The position numbers and the translations under genes were made by a program. A stretch of DNA of 64,000 nt from assembly GCA_018433975.1 (NCBI GenBank), contig JAHDQE010000034.1:52575-116574 (forward strand), given 5' to 3'. Positions 17,313-25,137 of the stretch are shown here, piece by piece; positions within the stretch are counted from its first letter, which is position 1, and every line of letters starts with the position of its first letter. The notes below the pieces were generated by a model. That model was given only the letters and a program-made list of their open reading frames with translations. It did no database searches and was not told the origin of the DNA. Source of the stretch: Ornatilinea sp. (GTDB taxonomy: Bacteria; Chloroflexota; Anaerolineae; Anaerolineales; Anaerolineaceae).

Positions 17313-19487
17313 TTAATCACTCCACACAAAGAACAATATTCCTGCCAAAACCAATATTCCAAGCAGGACTCCCAAATAAACCAGAATGGGTCTGAAGTCA
17401 AACGCCACCGTATGAACGCCTGATTCCAACAAGACACCTCTAAGCAGTCCCAATGGTTTTTCTAGATCGGACGACTGACCATCTACTTTCACTTTCCACC
17501 CCGGATAAAAAATTTCAGACAGAACCAATAACCCCGGCCCCTCTGCCTCAACAACAATCCGGTTTGGAGTCCATTCTAGAATTTCGGCAGGTCGAACGCG
17601 TCCCCCGGTTTGTTCATCAATACTATCCTGGACCCAGGCCCGCGGCAGCGCTTTCGTGTTTTTATACAACCATGTATCATCAAAGCGTTTTACAAACACC
17701 AGATCTTCTGACGAAATAGGGAATTCCGCAGCGACATATTTAACGTTCAATAGCCCTAATTGTTGAGCGTCGGGAACAAAACTTTGATTATCCGAACCGG
17801 GATTCCCGGATGAAAAAGGTGGCATTGTAACGCTATACGAATTAATGGGGATCCCTGTAGCTTTTTCCATGAAACCCACATAGGGCATTAATTGAAGTGG
17901 ATCAATTCCATCGGCAAGCTCCAACCCATTTAACACGGCGGCCTGCTGGGGTATGCTGTAAGATGGTGAGTAAATTCTGAATGGAGCCGTTTCCTCCGAA
18001 AAAAAGTTAACCAGATCCGCCTTCTCCCCCATGATATCCGCTTTGTCATAAAAATCCATTTGAGAAATATTTACCCCTCCCAAATCAAGGCAAAGCACAA
18101 CTGCAAAGCCACAGATCGCAAAGAGATTTGATATCCTCCTCTTTTCGTAAAGAAGGATCAAAATGACTGCTAGAAGGACCGCAGCACTTCCCCACACAAA
18201 CTCCACCGGCATCGAACCGGAGAGAAACCAGATTCCGATGGTGATCAGGCTCAGAAAACCCGCTAAGCCAACCAGGAAAACATTCCCCGACCGTCCCTCC
18301 TCTTCATCCCTGTTTCTTTGGGCGATCAAATCCTGTAGAGTATTTGCAAAAATTACCGAGAATGCAAATCCCGTCAGGAACAGTACCCTTGAAGGAACAC
18401 GAAGCAGGCGCATTCCGGGCAGACGAGCTAGAACCGGCACTAGGGGAATGTTTTCTCCCAGGGAATAGAGAATTGTTATTAAAAATAGCAGGAGCCAAAA
18501 CCAATTTCTTTCTCTCGCTTTTCGATGAAATAACGTCCAGATCAAAGCGACTGCCAGCAATGCACCGGGATAAACAATAAACTCCGCATAACCTGCCATA
18601 TCGGGTATAACCAATCCGAATAAGCGCAGAAAATCCAGAGACAAAATCAGATTATCCGCAGATACCATCAGACTTCGAGTAGAGAGTTTGGAAAACTGGA
18701 TTAACGGAAGTAGTAAAGGAGCTGCAATAAGCAAAGCCACCGGAATCTGCGTAACCATTCCCAGCAGCCACTTTGTCCAACTGACGTTGTAATGCGGATT
18801 CTTTATTGTGGAAAAATCAAGCTGTTTCCCGTTTTCTAATTGCAATTTAATCGCATAAAGACACCACAAACCGCCTGCATACACTACCCAGCGCGGATCC
18901 GCCAGAAAAATTTCTCCCAGCAGGATTCCGGGTAGCAAAAACAGTAATCGTCCAAGTCTGCCACCGGCGCCCGCCCGCCTCTTTTGTTCCGCCAAAAGCA
19001 GCCACGGTGTCCAGCATATCGCAAAAACCAGAGTAATATGCCCCGCAGCGTAGTGAGCAGAAAGCTTTGGCATCAAGGCGTACGAAAGCCCTCCAAGCAA
19101 AGCAGCCCAGAACACCAACCCCTGGTCTTTCAGGAAAAAATACATCCCCACGCCGCCAAAGATCAAATGTCCAAGGACCAATAAATTAATTCCAAACGGC
19201 GCCGGGGTAAAAACTGCTGCCCAGGTAGGCAAATACCACAGCCCTGATAATGGATCAGCCGCAAACGGATAACCCGAGAGTATCGAATCGGACCAGAACG
19301 GAATTTGATGATATTTCGAGATAGCTGTTTTTAAAAACATCAAGTTTGAGTAATGAGAAATCACCAGATCGGAATACCGGGAACCAAAAGGATAAACAAA
19401 TTCCCCGAGATGCGGCAGAAAAAATCCAAGCGCGACAAAAATTAAAAGAGTAGCCCAAAGGAAATCTCTTTTCAGCTCTCTGTTCAC
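17313..19487 (-). CDS. YfhO-like multi-span membrane protein (module copy A)
   Basis: 724 residues. It begins at a GTG whose last two bases and next base form part of the TGA of the upstream gene (four-base overlap); GGGGG precedes it. There are about twelve membrane helices, with FWSDSILSGYPFAADPLSGLWYLPTW in the first outer loop and a C-terminal exterior domain with LLVLSEIFYPGWKVKVDG and ESGVHTVAFDFRP before the last helix. The same landmarks occur in the 789-residue protein, so the two are paralogues. YfhO-type proteins are implicated in glycosylating cell-surface polymers outside the membrane. Confidence 0.85.
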   Translation of the reverse strand: MNRELKRDFLWATLLIFVALGFFLPHLGEFVYPFGSRYSDLVISHYSNLMFLKTAISKYHQIPFWSDSILSGYPFAADPLSGLWYLPTWAAVFTPAPFGINLLVLGHLIFGGVGMYFFLKDQGLVFWAALLGGLSYALMPKLSAHYAAGHITLVFAICWTPWLLLAEQKRRAGAGGRLGRLLFLLPGILLGEIFLADPRWVVYAGGLWCLYAIKLQLENGKQLDFSTIKNPHYNVSWTKWLLGMVTQIPVALLIAAPLLLPLIQFSKLSTRSLMVSADNLILSLDFLRLFGLVIPDMAGYAEFIVYPGALLAVALIWTLFHRKARERNWFWLLLFLITILYSLGENIPLVPVLARLPGMRLLRVPSRVLFLTGFAFSVIFANTLQDLIAQRNRDEEEGRSGNVFLVGLAGFLSLITIGIWFLSGSMPVEFVWGSAAVLLAVILILLYEKRRISNLFAICGFAVVLCLDLGGVNISQMDFYDKADIMGEKADLVNFFSEETAPFRIYSPSYSIPQQAAVLNGLELADGIDPLQLMPYVGFMEKATGIPINSYSVTMPPFSSGNPGSDNQSFVPDAQQLGLLNVKYVAAEFPISSEDLVFVKRFDDTWLYKNTKALPRAWVQDSIDEQTGGRVRPAEILEWTPNRIVVEAEGPGLLVLSEIFYPGWKVKVDGQSSDLEKPLGLLRGVLLESGVHTVAFDFRPILVYLGVLLGILVLAGILFFVWSD

Positions 19488-21010
19488 TGCACCCCCACTG
19501 CAAACAAAGTAACCTCCCCCTGATTAAAAACAGGGACCAAATCATCTAATTCATCAAAATGCCCCAGGTCCGCTTCCCGTGGACCATAAAACACATAATC
19601 AATACCAAGTTCGTCAATAAATTTCTCTTCCTGGATAGAGTCAAACCGATCAGAATAAAAGGACTCGACAAAACCCTTCTCGGCCTCAGCATCCACCGTT
19701 TCAAAAGGATGTCCATACAGCACCCGCCTGCCGGTCTGCGCAGGAATAAACAGTCCCATTTCTGGAGAAGAAAGGATCAACGCATCTTCCTCAGTATTCT
19801 GACTGACCCAGTCTAAAGCTGCCTTTTCATCACCGGTTAAATACAATTTGGGATTCTGCGTCTGAACACCAAATAGACCGGCAAGTAGAATAAAAACATT
19901 CGTAGGAAGGGATAAAATCAGCAAAACTAACCAAAGACGCTGGCGTATTTTTTTATCAACCAGAAGCGACATCAACCCTTGAACCGCAAGTCCTGCTACC
20001 GGCACGAATAAAGCAAACATAAAGCGCCTCTGAAGCGAAAACGGGAAATAGATCAACCCTGCTCCAACCAAAACCCAGATCACCAGAAGCTTGTTTTTCT
20101 CGCCTGCGCCGGCACGCCACTGATCACGGATAGTCCAGATTGCCGGTACCAATGCAGGAGAAAAACCAATGATAAACTCCCACACAGGTGGTGCGGGGGT
20201 AATATTTTGCTTATTCCAACCCGCCAGCACCGGATCGGTTACCGTTGCCCAATACTGATATAAAAGCAGGACTCCTCCCAATAGCAAGGAAAAAATCTGA
20301 GGCTGCCAGATAAACTTCCGGGATTCGAGCATCCTCCAAACCCATTGAATACCTAAAACCAGCGCAACTATGACCATTCCAAACGGCATGATAATTGCCA
20401 GAAGAACCCCCGCGATGGTCATTGTAATAAACTGGTACATATTCCCGTTTTGAAGAGAAAGCGTAAAAATCAAGAGCAAAAGCGCCATTCCCAATGAGAA
20501 ATGGGGGGTGGCATAAGCGGAAAAAAAAGGATAGGCTTCGGGCACCCAAAGGTCTGGCGTCAGCATTCCCAAGAAAGAGGCTGCCCATCCCAATCCGGAA
20601 CCAATGCCTGCCAGATAAAAGGACTTTTGAGCTAATTCAGGAGATTCTTCGGCGAAAAATATTCTAAAAAAGTAATCCAATGCAAAGAATAAGATTCCCC
20701 CGGAAAGTGCACGGGCTAAATGAAATACTGTAATGGGAGCCAAACCGCTCCATTTACAAAGATGTCCCAAAAAAATGTAGAAAAGGAAAAGATACGCACC
20801 CTTTCCGGGTTCTGCCGTATAAGGGAGTTGAAACCTCCAGTCTCCTCGCAAACCAATCTGCATCTTTGCAAGATAAGAATTCCCATCAATGGGATTAATT
20901 AAGAAGCCCACAAAATCGTTGTGACCCGCATCAGCCCCAAAGCCCACAAAATAGGGCATCGACAGAATTCCCAGCAGAACCAGAATAAATAAAATTTTCC
21001 GAATGTTCAT
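19484..21010 (-). CDS. Polytopic membrane protein, GT-C-like (module copy A)
   Basis: 508 residues, about ten membrane helices and a short soluble tail. First outer loop INPIDGNSYLAKMQIGLRGDWRFQLPYTAEPGKGA; tail LGIDYVFYGPREADLG. It is homologous along its length to the 540-residue protein at 15687. It is the first gene of a six-gene minus-strand operon ending in DUF58: a strong promoter (TTGTCG-17-TATACT) lies 22 to 50 bases upstream, and AGGT precedes the ATG. No family name can be given with certainty. A GT-C-like role with its YfhO partner is inference. Confidence 0.75.
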   Translation of the reverse strand: MNIRKILFILVLLGILSMPYFVGFGADAGHNDFVGFLINPIDGNSYLAKMQIGLRGDWRFQLPYTAEPGKGAYLFLFYIFLGHLCKWSGLAPITVFHLARALSGGILFFALDYFFRIFFAEESPELAQKSFYLAGIGSGLGWAASFLGMLTPDLWVPEAYPFFSAYATPHFSLGMALLLLIFTLSLQNGNMYQFITMTIAGVLLAIIMPFGMVIVALVLGIQWVWRMLESRKFIWQPQIFSLLLGGVLLLYQYWATVTDPVLAGWNKQNITPAPPVWEFIIGFSPALVPAIWTIRDQWRAGAGEKNKLLVIWVLVGAGLIYFPFSLQRRFMFALFVPVAGLAVQGLMSLLVDKKIRQRLWLVLLILSLPTNVFILLAGLFGVQTQNPKLYLTGDEKAALDWVSQNTEEDALILSSPEMGLFIPAQTGRRVLYGHPFETVDAEAEKGFVESFYSDRFDSIQEEKFIDELGIDYVFYGPREADLGHFDELDDLVPVFNQGEVTLFAVGVQ

Positions 21011-21031
21011 AGTGTTCTTTACCTATTGGAA

Positions 21032-21060
21032 AGTATACAGGAGTTTTTTTAATTCGACAA
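21032..21060 (-). promoter_or_regulatory. Promoter of the membrane-protein/MoxR operon
   Basis: On the minus strand TTGTCG (21055-21060) is 17 bp from TATACT (21032-21037). The start of transcription would be near 21025, about 15 bases before the ATG at 21010. Confidence 0.65.
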
Positions 21061-21087
21061 AGATAATCGGTTAATCTCGCCAGCACC

Positions 21088-21116
21088 TTGATTTATCTTC
21101 GATACCTATCTATAAT
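21088..21116 (+). promoter_or_regulatory. Promoter for a leaderless transcript
   Basis: TTGATT (21088-21093), a 17-bp spacer and a perfect TATAAT (21111-21116). Transcription would start at about 21123-21124, that is on the ATG at 21124. No Shine-Dalgarno sequence is seen before that ATG. Confidence 0.7.
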
Positions 21117-21123
21117 CGCTAAT

Positions 21124-21822
21124 ATGAACCAAACAGCCCACCTTTTCCGTGTCCAAAAGCTCGATCTAGAGCTGGATCATAATCATAAACGCATCCAGGA
21201 AATTAACAGGATCCTTGAATCGGATCAAACGATCCAAAAGGCCAGAAGCCGCCTCCAGACAGCCAAATTTGATGTTCAAAAAGCACATCAAAAGCTACGC
21301 GAAATTGAAGAAACCGCTCGGTCAGTACAAACAAAAATGGAAATCAGCGAAAACAAACTGTATGGCGGGAAAATCAAGAACCCCAAAGAGCTTCAAGATA
21401 TCCAGAACGAAATCGCCGCATTGAAACGCCGTTTATCCAATGTGGAGGATGAGCAGCTGGACGCAATGGTAGATTTGGAGAATAATGATCAGATCTTAAA
21501 AAAGGCTGAAGCCAACCTTTCCGAATCCCAGGCGGATTTTGCACAACGCTCTGCGGGATTATTAGGCGAAAAAGGACAGCTCGAAAAAATCAATGACCGG
21601 CTTTCCACAGAACGCGCTGCCGCTATAGGTTTCTTACCGGACGATTCTCTCCAGCTTTATCAAAGTCTCCGTTCAAAAAAGAACGGTCGGGCAATGGCGC
21701 TCATTGACGACCAATGCTGTGGCGCTTGCGGAACTTCGCTCAGACCAGCGGAATTACAATCCGCGCATACAAGCAAAATCACCTTCTGCCCAACCTGCGG
21801 AAGGATTTTATACGCCGGCTAA
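21124..21822 (+). CDS. Coiled-coil zinc-ribbon protein (COG1579 type)
   Basis: 232 residues from ATG 21124. An in-frame TTG at 21088 is rejected because it is the -35 box. A long antiparallel coiled coil (about 5-175; MNQTAHLFRVQKLDLELDHNHKRI and LYGGKIKNPKELQDIQNEI) is followed by a C4 zinc ribbon, CCGACGTSLRPAELQ..ITFCPTCGRILY. COG1579 proteins are widespread and poorly characterised; links to nucleic-acid handling or membrane traffic have been proposed for relatives. The NACHT-HEAT gene starts three bases after the stop, so the two are co-transcribed. Confidence 0.9.
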   Translation: MNQTAHLFRVQKLDLELDHNHKRIQEINRILESDQTIQKARSRLQTAKFDVQKAHQKLREIEETARSVQTKMEISENKLYGGKIKNPKELQDIQNEIAALKRRLSNVEDEQLDAMVDLENNDQILKKAEANLSESQADFAQRSAGLLGEKGQLEKINDRLSTERAAAIGFLPDDSLQLYQSLRSKKNGRAMALIDDQCCGACGTSLRPAELQSAHTSKITFCPTCGRILYAG

Positions 21823-21825
21823 CTT

Positions 21826-24345
21826 ATGAGAATAATTCCTCATTTCAATTTCGAGCAACTTTCTTTCTGGCTGGGGTTCTTAGCTGCTTCTCTTTTCTGG
21901 TGGCTGTTTTCAAAATTCAAATTCATTTTCCCCCAAATAAAATCCTTTGCGGCCCACCAAAAGGAAAATTTTCAAAAAAGACGTACCTTTGGAACCGAAC
22001 TCTATTTACGCCGAGAGATCTTGAAAAAAGCTCAAAGGCTCCATCTTGCCAATGAATTGTTTGCTCTGGACGAGATACTTATTGAACCACATTTAATTGC
22101 TCCCCCTACCCCAATCACACCGGACACCCCCATTCGATCTGATACTTTAGTCGATCAGAGCATTCCTTATTATCCCGACCTTCCGGAGTTATCCGCTCCA
22201 TTCAACACAACACGTTTGACACTGGCAGAAGCCTTGCAAAGAGAAGCAAACATCCTCGTAATCGGACAACCGGGATGTGGAAAAACCGTCGGGCTTGCTA
22301 ACTTGGCTTCTCAAGTAGCTCGCAAAGATAACAGCATTGGAAATCTTAAAGAAAAGCTTCCTGTATTTCTCCATGTACTGGATTTGGATTTGTCATTACT
22401 GGAAAAGGGTCCGGATATTATCTTAATTCAGGCACTTTCTGAACAATCTACAGCTTTGATTTCTAAAAGGCTATCAAATCTGATCACTCGCTATTTAACT
22501 CAAGGGAAATGTTTGCTGATCTTGGATGGATTGGATGAACTTCCCCCTGCAGAGATCCGTCTTGCTTCAAAATTTCTCAAATCTTTGTCTCAAAAATTTC
22601 CCGGTAACCAGTTCATTGCCGCAGCATCTCCTGATTATATTGACGGCCTGTCAGATTTAAACACCTATCCTTTGGCATTGTCTTTATGGAATCACAAAGA
22701 AAAAGCAGCTTTCTCTGAAAAATGGGGACGTTTGTGGAAAGAAAACATTGCATCAAAAATCTCCGAGACCAATTCTACTAACGTACTAAATCCTACCGTT
22801 TTAATCAATTGGTTCATTCACGACACCAACTCCCATTCTCCACTGGAATGGACATTAAGAGTGTGGGCAGCTTTTGCCGGAGATGCAGCCGGCCCGAGGT
22901 TAATAGATGCCGTAAATGCTTATCTGGACCGGATTTCCAAAAACACGGTTCCTGCTGAAGCGCTTTCTGCCGGAGCAATCGAGTTAATCCAATCGCGGCA
23001 GCCCAGCATTTCTTACAAAACGTTAAGTAAAACCTTTAGCCGGCTCCGGCCACAGGATTTTCCTGAGGAAGAAGAGAAATCACCTCTCGCAGAGATTGAC
23101 TTACCCACGTTGGAAGGTGTTCGAGGAAAAAAATCCTCAAAACGAAAAAGAGCACGGAAAATCTCTTCTGCCGACCGCGCAATTACTACACTCCTCGATG
23201 CGGGGCTATTAATTGAACATAGGAACGAGCAACTTCGATTTGCATCTCCGCTGTTTACAGGGTACTTTGCCGCCTTATTGTTGGAGGACATCAACTTCGA
23301 AACCGTTGAAAAAGAAAGATGGGCAGTAGAACAAAGCGCATTACAGTTTATGGCTGCACGGGATAAAGCAATACTTTGGGTACAGGAACAACTGCGGAGA
23401 TTTGAGCAACCATTTTTCCTCTCCCTCCTTTCTGTATGCAGAGCATTACAATACGCCTCAACAAATTCTCAATGGCGTCCTGATATTATGCGTTACTTGC
23501 TGGAGCATCTGCATGACCAGCATATCTCTCTAAATGAGCGCGTTCGTTTGCTAACTGCTTTCACGATCACGAACGATTCCTCTTTGCCGATTTTATTCCG
23601 AAAATTGTTGAAGTCCGAAACACCCGAAATTCGATTTCTCGCTGCTTTAGGATGCGGATTGGTTCAAGACACAGAATCCGTCGTTCAACTTCAACAGGCT
23701 TTACGCGATCCCGTTATTGAAGTTCAAATCGCGGCCTGTTTGGGACTCAGCACAATTCCATCCCCAATTGCTTTTCAAAGCATTGTTGATGCCCTCCTGC
23801 AAGGAGAAGAAGATTTGCAGCAGATAGCAGCCGAGTTATTGTCATCCTATGGCAAAGAAGGGCATGAAGTGCTCAAAGAAGCTCTTGAACTGGATAATTT
23901 GATGATTCGGCGTGCGGCTGTGCTGGGACTTTCACAAATTGCCGAAAAATGGGCAGCAGAATTACTGCAGAAAATCTCTATTGAAGACAGTCAATGGGTT
24001 GTACGGAATGCTGCTGGGCAGGCACATGATGCGTCTTTATTACCCAACCGGCAAATACCACACCCGCTTACTCGCCCCTCAGAAACATCCTGGTTAATCG
24101 CCTTTGCCAGCGAACAAGGGTTGGGCATTGCCCCGGATGAAGATGCAATCGAGATCTTACTATCGGCTCTAAAAACTGGTTCAACGGCCGAACGCATAGC
24201 CGCACTGGCCTATCTGCGGCTAACCCCCGATCAGGAAATTATTCAAACGATTGCATCAACAATCGAAACGGCACTGGGCGATCTGCAATTGGCAAGTCAC
24301 CAGGCACTCTGGCAGCTCAAAATTTCCGAAACGGAAACAATTTAA
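21826..24345 (+). CDS. Membrane-anchored NACHT-type NTPase with HEAT repeats
   Basis: 839 residues. One hydrophobic N-terminal segment (about 11-36) is followed by a linker rich in Pro/Thr (91-125) and a NACHT-like P-loop NTPase: Walker A GQPGCGKT (147-154) and Walker B CLLILDGLDELP (229-240) with the small-residue/acidic pattern typical of NACHT. After a Lys-rich insert (about 425-440) the C-terminal part (about 585-830) is a run of HEAT/Armadillo-like repeats (ALGCGLVQD, ACLGLSTIP, AVLGLSQIAEKW). STAND NTPases of this kind are molecular switches in signalling and phage defence. No effector domain is visible, and its neighbours are housekeeping genes. The anchor places the NTPase on the inner face of the membrane. 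Function unknown. Confidence 0.85.
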   Translation: MRIIPHFNFEQLSFWLGFLAASLFWWLFSKFKFIFPQIKSFAAHQKENFQKRRTFGTELYLRREILKKAQRLHLANELFALDEILIEPHLIAPPTPITPDTPIRSDTLVDQSIPYYPDLPELSAPFNTTRLTLAEALQREANILVIGQPGCGKTVGLANLASQVARKDNSIGNLKEKLPVFLHVLDLDLSLLEKGPDIILIQALSEQSTALISKRLSNLITRYLTQGKCLLILDGLDELPPAEIRLASKFLKSLSQKFPGNQFIAAASPDYIDGLSDLNTYPLALSLWNHKEKAAFSEKWGRLWKENIASKISETNSTNVLNPTVLINWFIHDTNSHSPLEWTLRVWAAFAGDAAGPRLIDAVNAYLDRISKNTVPAEALSAGAIELIQSRQPSISYKTLSKTFSRLRPQDFPEEEEKSPLAEIDLPTLEGVRGKKSSKRKRARKISSADRAITTLLDAGLLIEHRNEQLRFASPLFTGYFAALLLEDINFETVEKERWAVEQSALQFMAARDKAILWVQEQLRRFEQPFFLSLLSVCRALQYASTNSQWRPDIMRYLLEHLHDQHISLNERVRLLTAFTITNDSSLPILFRKLLKSETPEIRFLAALGCGLVQDTESVVQLQQALRDPVIEVQIAACLGLSTIPSPIAFQSIVDALLQGEEDLQQIAAELLSSYGKEGHEVLKEALELDNLMIRRAAVLGLSQIAEKWAAELLQKISIEDSQWVVRNAAGQAHDASLLPNRQIPHPLTRPSETSWLIAFASEQGLGIAPDEDAIEILLSALKTGSTAERIAALAYLRLTPDQEIIQTIASTIETALGDLQLASHQALWQLKISETETI

Positions 24346-24374
24346 CCCGCAAAAGCCGTTCTTAGCTCCATAAA

Positions 24375-24410
24375 AAAACAGCCTTCCGACTGAGTTTGGA
24401 AGGCTGTTTT
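24375..24410. terminator. Bidirectional terminator
   Basis: A perfect 13-bp stem, AAAACAGCCTTCC (24375-24387) and GGAAGGCTGTTTT (24398-24410), with a ten-base loop and A/T tracts on both sides, between the convergent NACHT-HEAT and DUF167 genes. Confidence 0.9.
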
Positions 24411-24429
24411 ACCATGCGAGAGCACACAT

Positions 24430-24744
24430 TCAAGAAACTTCGGCCATAATCCGTTGTTGGACTTCTTCAGAATCCATGTTGACGATTGTAATAAGTTTGT
24501 TCCGTCCGGTTTCACCTGCAATAATTTCAATATCCTTTTTGGCGCAACCCAATACCTTTGAAAGAAATTCGATCAATGTCTGATTTGCTTTGCCGTCCAC
24601 AGGGGGAGCAGTAAGGCGAATTTTTATCGTACCATCCTCCATCACGCCGGTTATTGCAGTCTTGCTGGAACGCGGAGTAACCCGAACTGCAATTGCCGCG
24701 CCGGATTTCCCGTCATGCAAGTGGAATTTTCTTGAATTTTCCAT
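24430..24744 (-). CDS. DUF167 / YggU family protein
   Basis: 104 residues. The core IAVRVTPRSSKTAITG, IKIRLTAPPVDGKANQTLIEFLSKVLGCAKKDIEIIAGETGRNKLITI is the complete DUF167 signature (V-x-P-x-[AS]-S, APPVDGKAN, GxxSRxK-like end). This is a small alpha/beta protein of unknown function found in most bacteria, often beside yggT as here (six bases apart, same strand). Pairing with YggT points to a shared, unresolved role at the membrane or in growth. Confidence 0.93.
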   Translation of the reverse strand: MENSRKFHLHDGKSGAAIAVRVTPRSSKTAITGVMEDGTIKIRLTAPPVDGKANQTLIEFLSKVLGCAKKDIEIIAGETGRNKLITIVNMDSEEVQQRIMAEVS

Positions 24745-24750
24745 AGTTCT

Positions 24751-25014
24751 TTACCCCAATCCAGAGAGCAGACCGATTAGCAAGTTTGCAATGACCTGAA
24801 TTAAAATAATTAAAATTAATGGACTGAAATCAAGTGTACCCACCGGTTTGACAATTCTCCTGATCGGCGCCAGCAGAGGATCGGTAATTTTCAAAAGAGC
24901 CGCCCGTATTGGATGATAGGGAGACATAAAATAAGACAAAATAACTTCAGCAACAATCACCCAAAACAACACCTGAGAAATAACGCGAATCAAAAGAATT
25001 AAAAATGTAGTCAT
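24751..25014 (-). CDS. YggT family membrane protein
   Basis: 87 residues. Two hydrophobic helices (about 3-27 and 60-85) flank the conserved segment ILSYFMSPYHPIRAALLKITDPLLAPIRRIVKPVGTLDFSPLILII, matching YggT (W/Y-x-x-P..PlL.PiRr..P...G.DfSP). YggT proteins are small inner-membrane proteins linked to ion homeostasis and, in some bacteria, to placement of the division or photosynthetic machinery. It is the first gene of a two-gene unit with DUF167; a TATAAT box lies 22 bases upstream. Confidence 0.93.
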   Translation of the reverse strand: MTTFLILLIRVISQVLFWVIVAEVILSYFMSPYHPIRAALLKITDPLLAPIRRIVKPVGTLDFSPLILIILIQVIANLLIGLLSGLG

Positions 25015-25035
25015 ATATTTTTCACCTGTAGCTTT

Positions 25036-25041
25036 ATTATA
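25036..25041 (-). promoter_or_regulatory. Likely -10 box of yggT-DUF167
   Basis: A perfect TATAAT on the minus strand 22 bases before the yggT ATG; the -35 is not clear. The rest of the 123-base gap up to the GT4 stop at 25138 shows nothing else. Confidence 0.45.
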
Positions 25042-25137
25042 ACGCTAGTAATGTATTACCACGATTAACTTTGTAAAATCCTCAAAATTCTTACTACTAC
25101 TATCACAAACACAAAGGAAGAATTCTCAAAATAGTTT

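Noticed and set aside
21088..21123. Earlier TTG start for the zinc-ribbon gene
   Set aside because: The TTG is the -35 box of the promoter, and the transcript is predicted to begin at the later ATG.
21826..24345. Complete phage-defence island around the NACHT-HEAT gene
   Set aside because: No integrase, toxin, restriction or other defence genes lie nearby; the neighbours are housekeeping genes, so only the single gene is noted.
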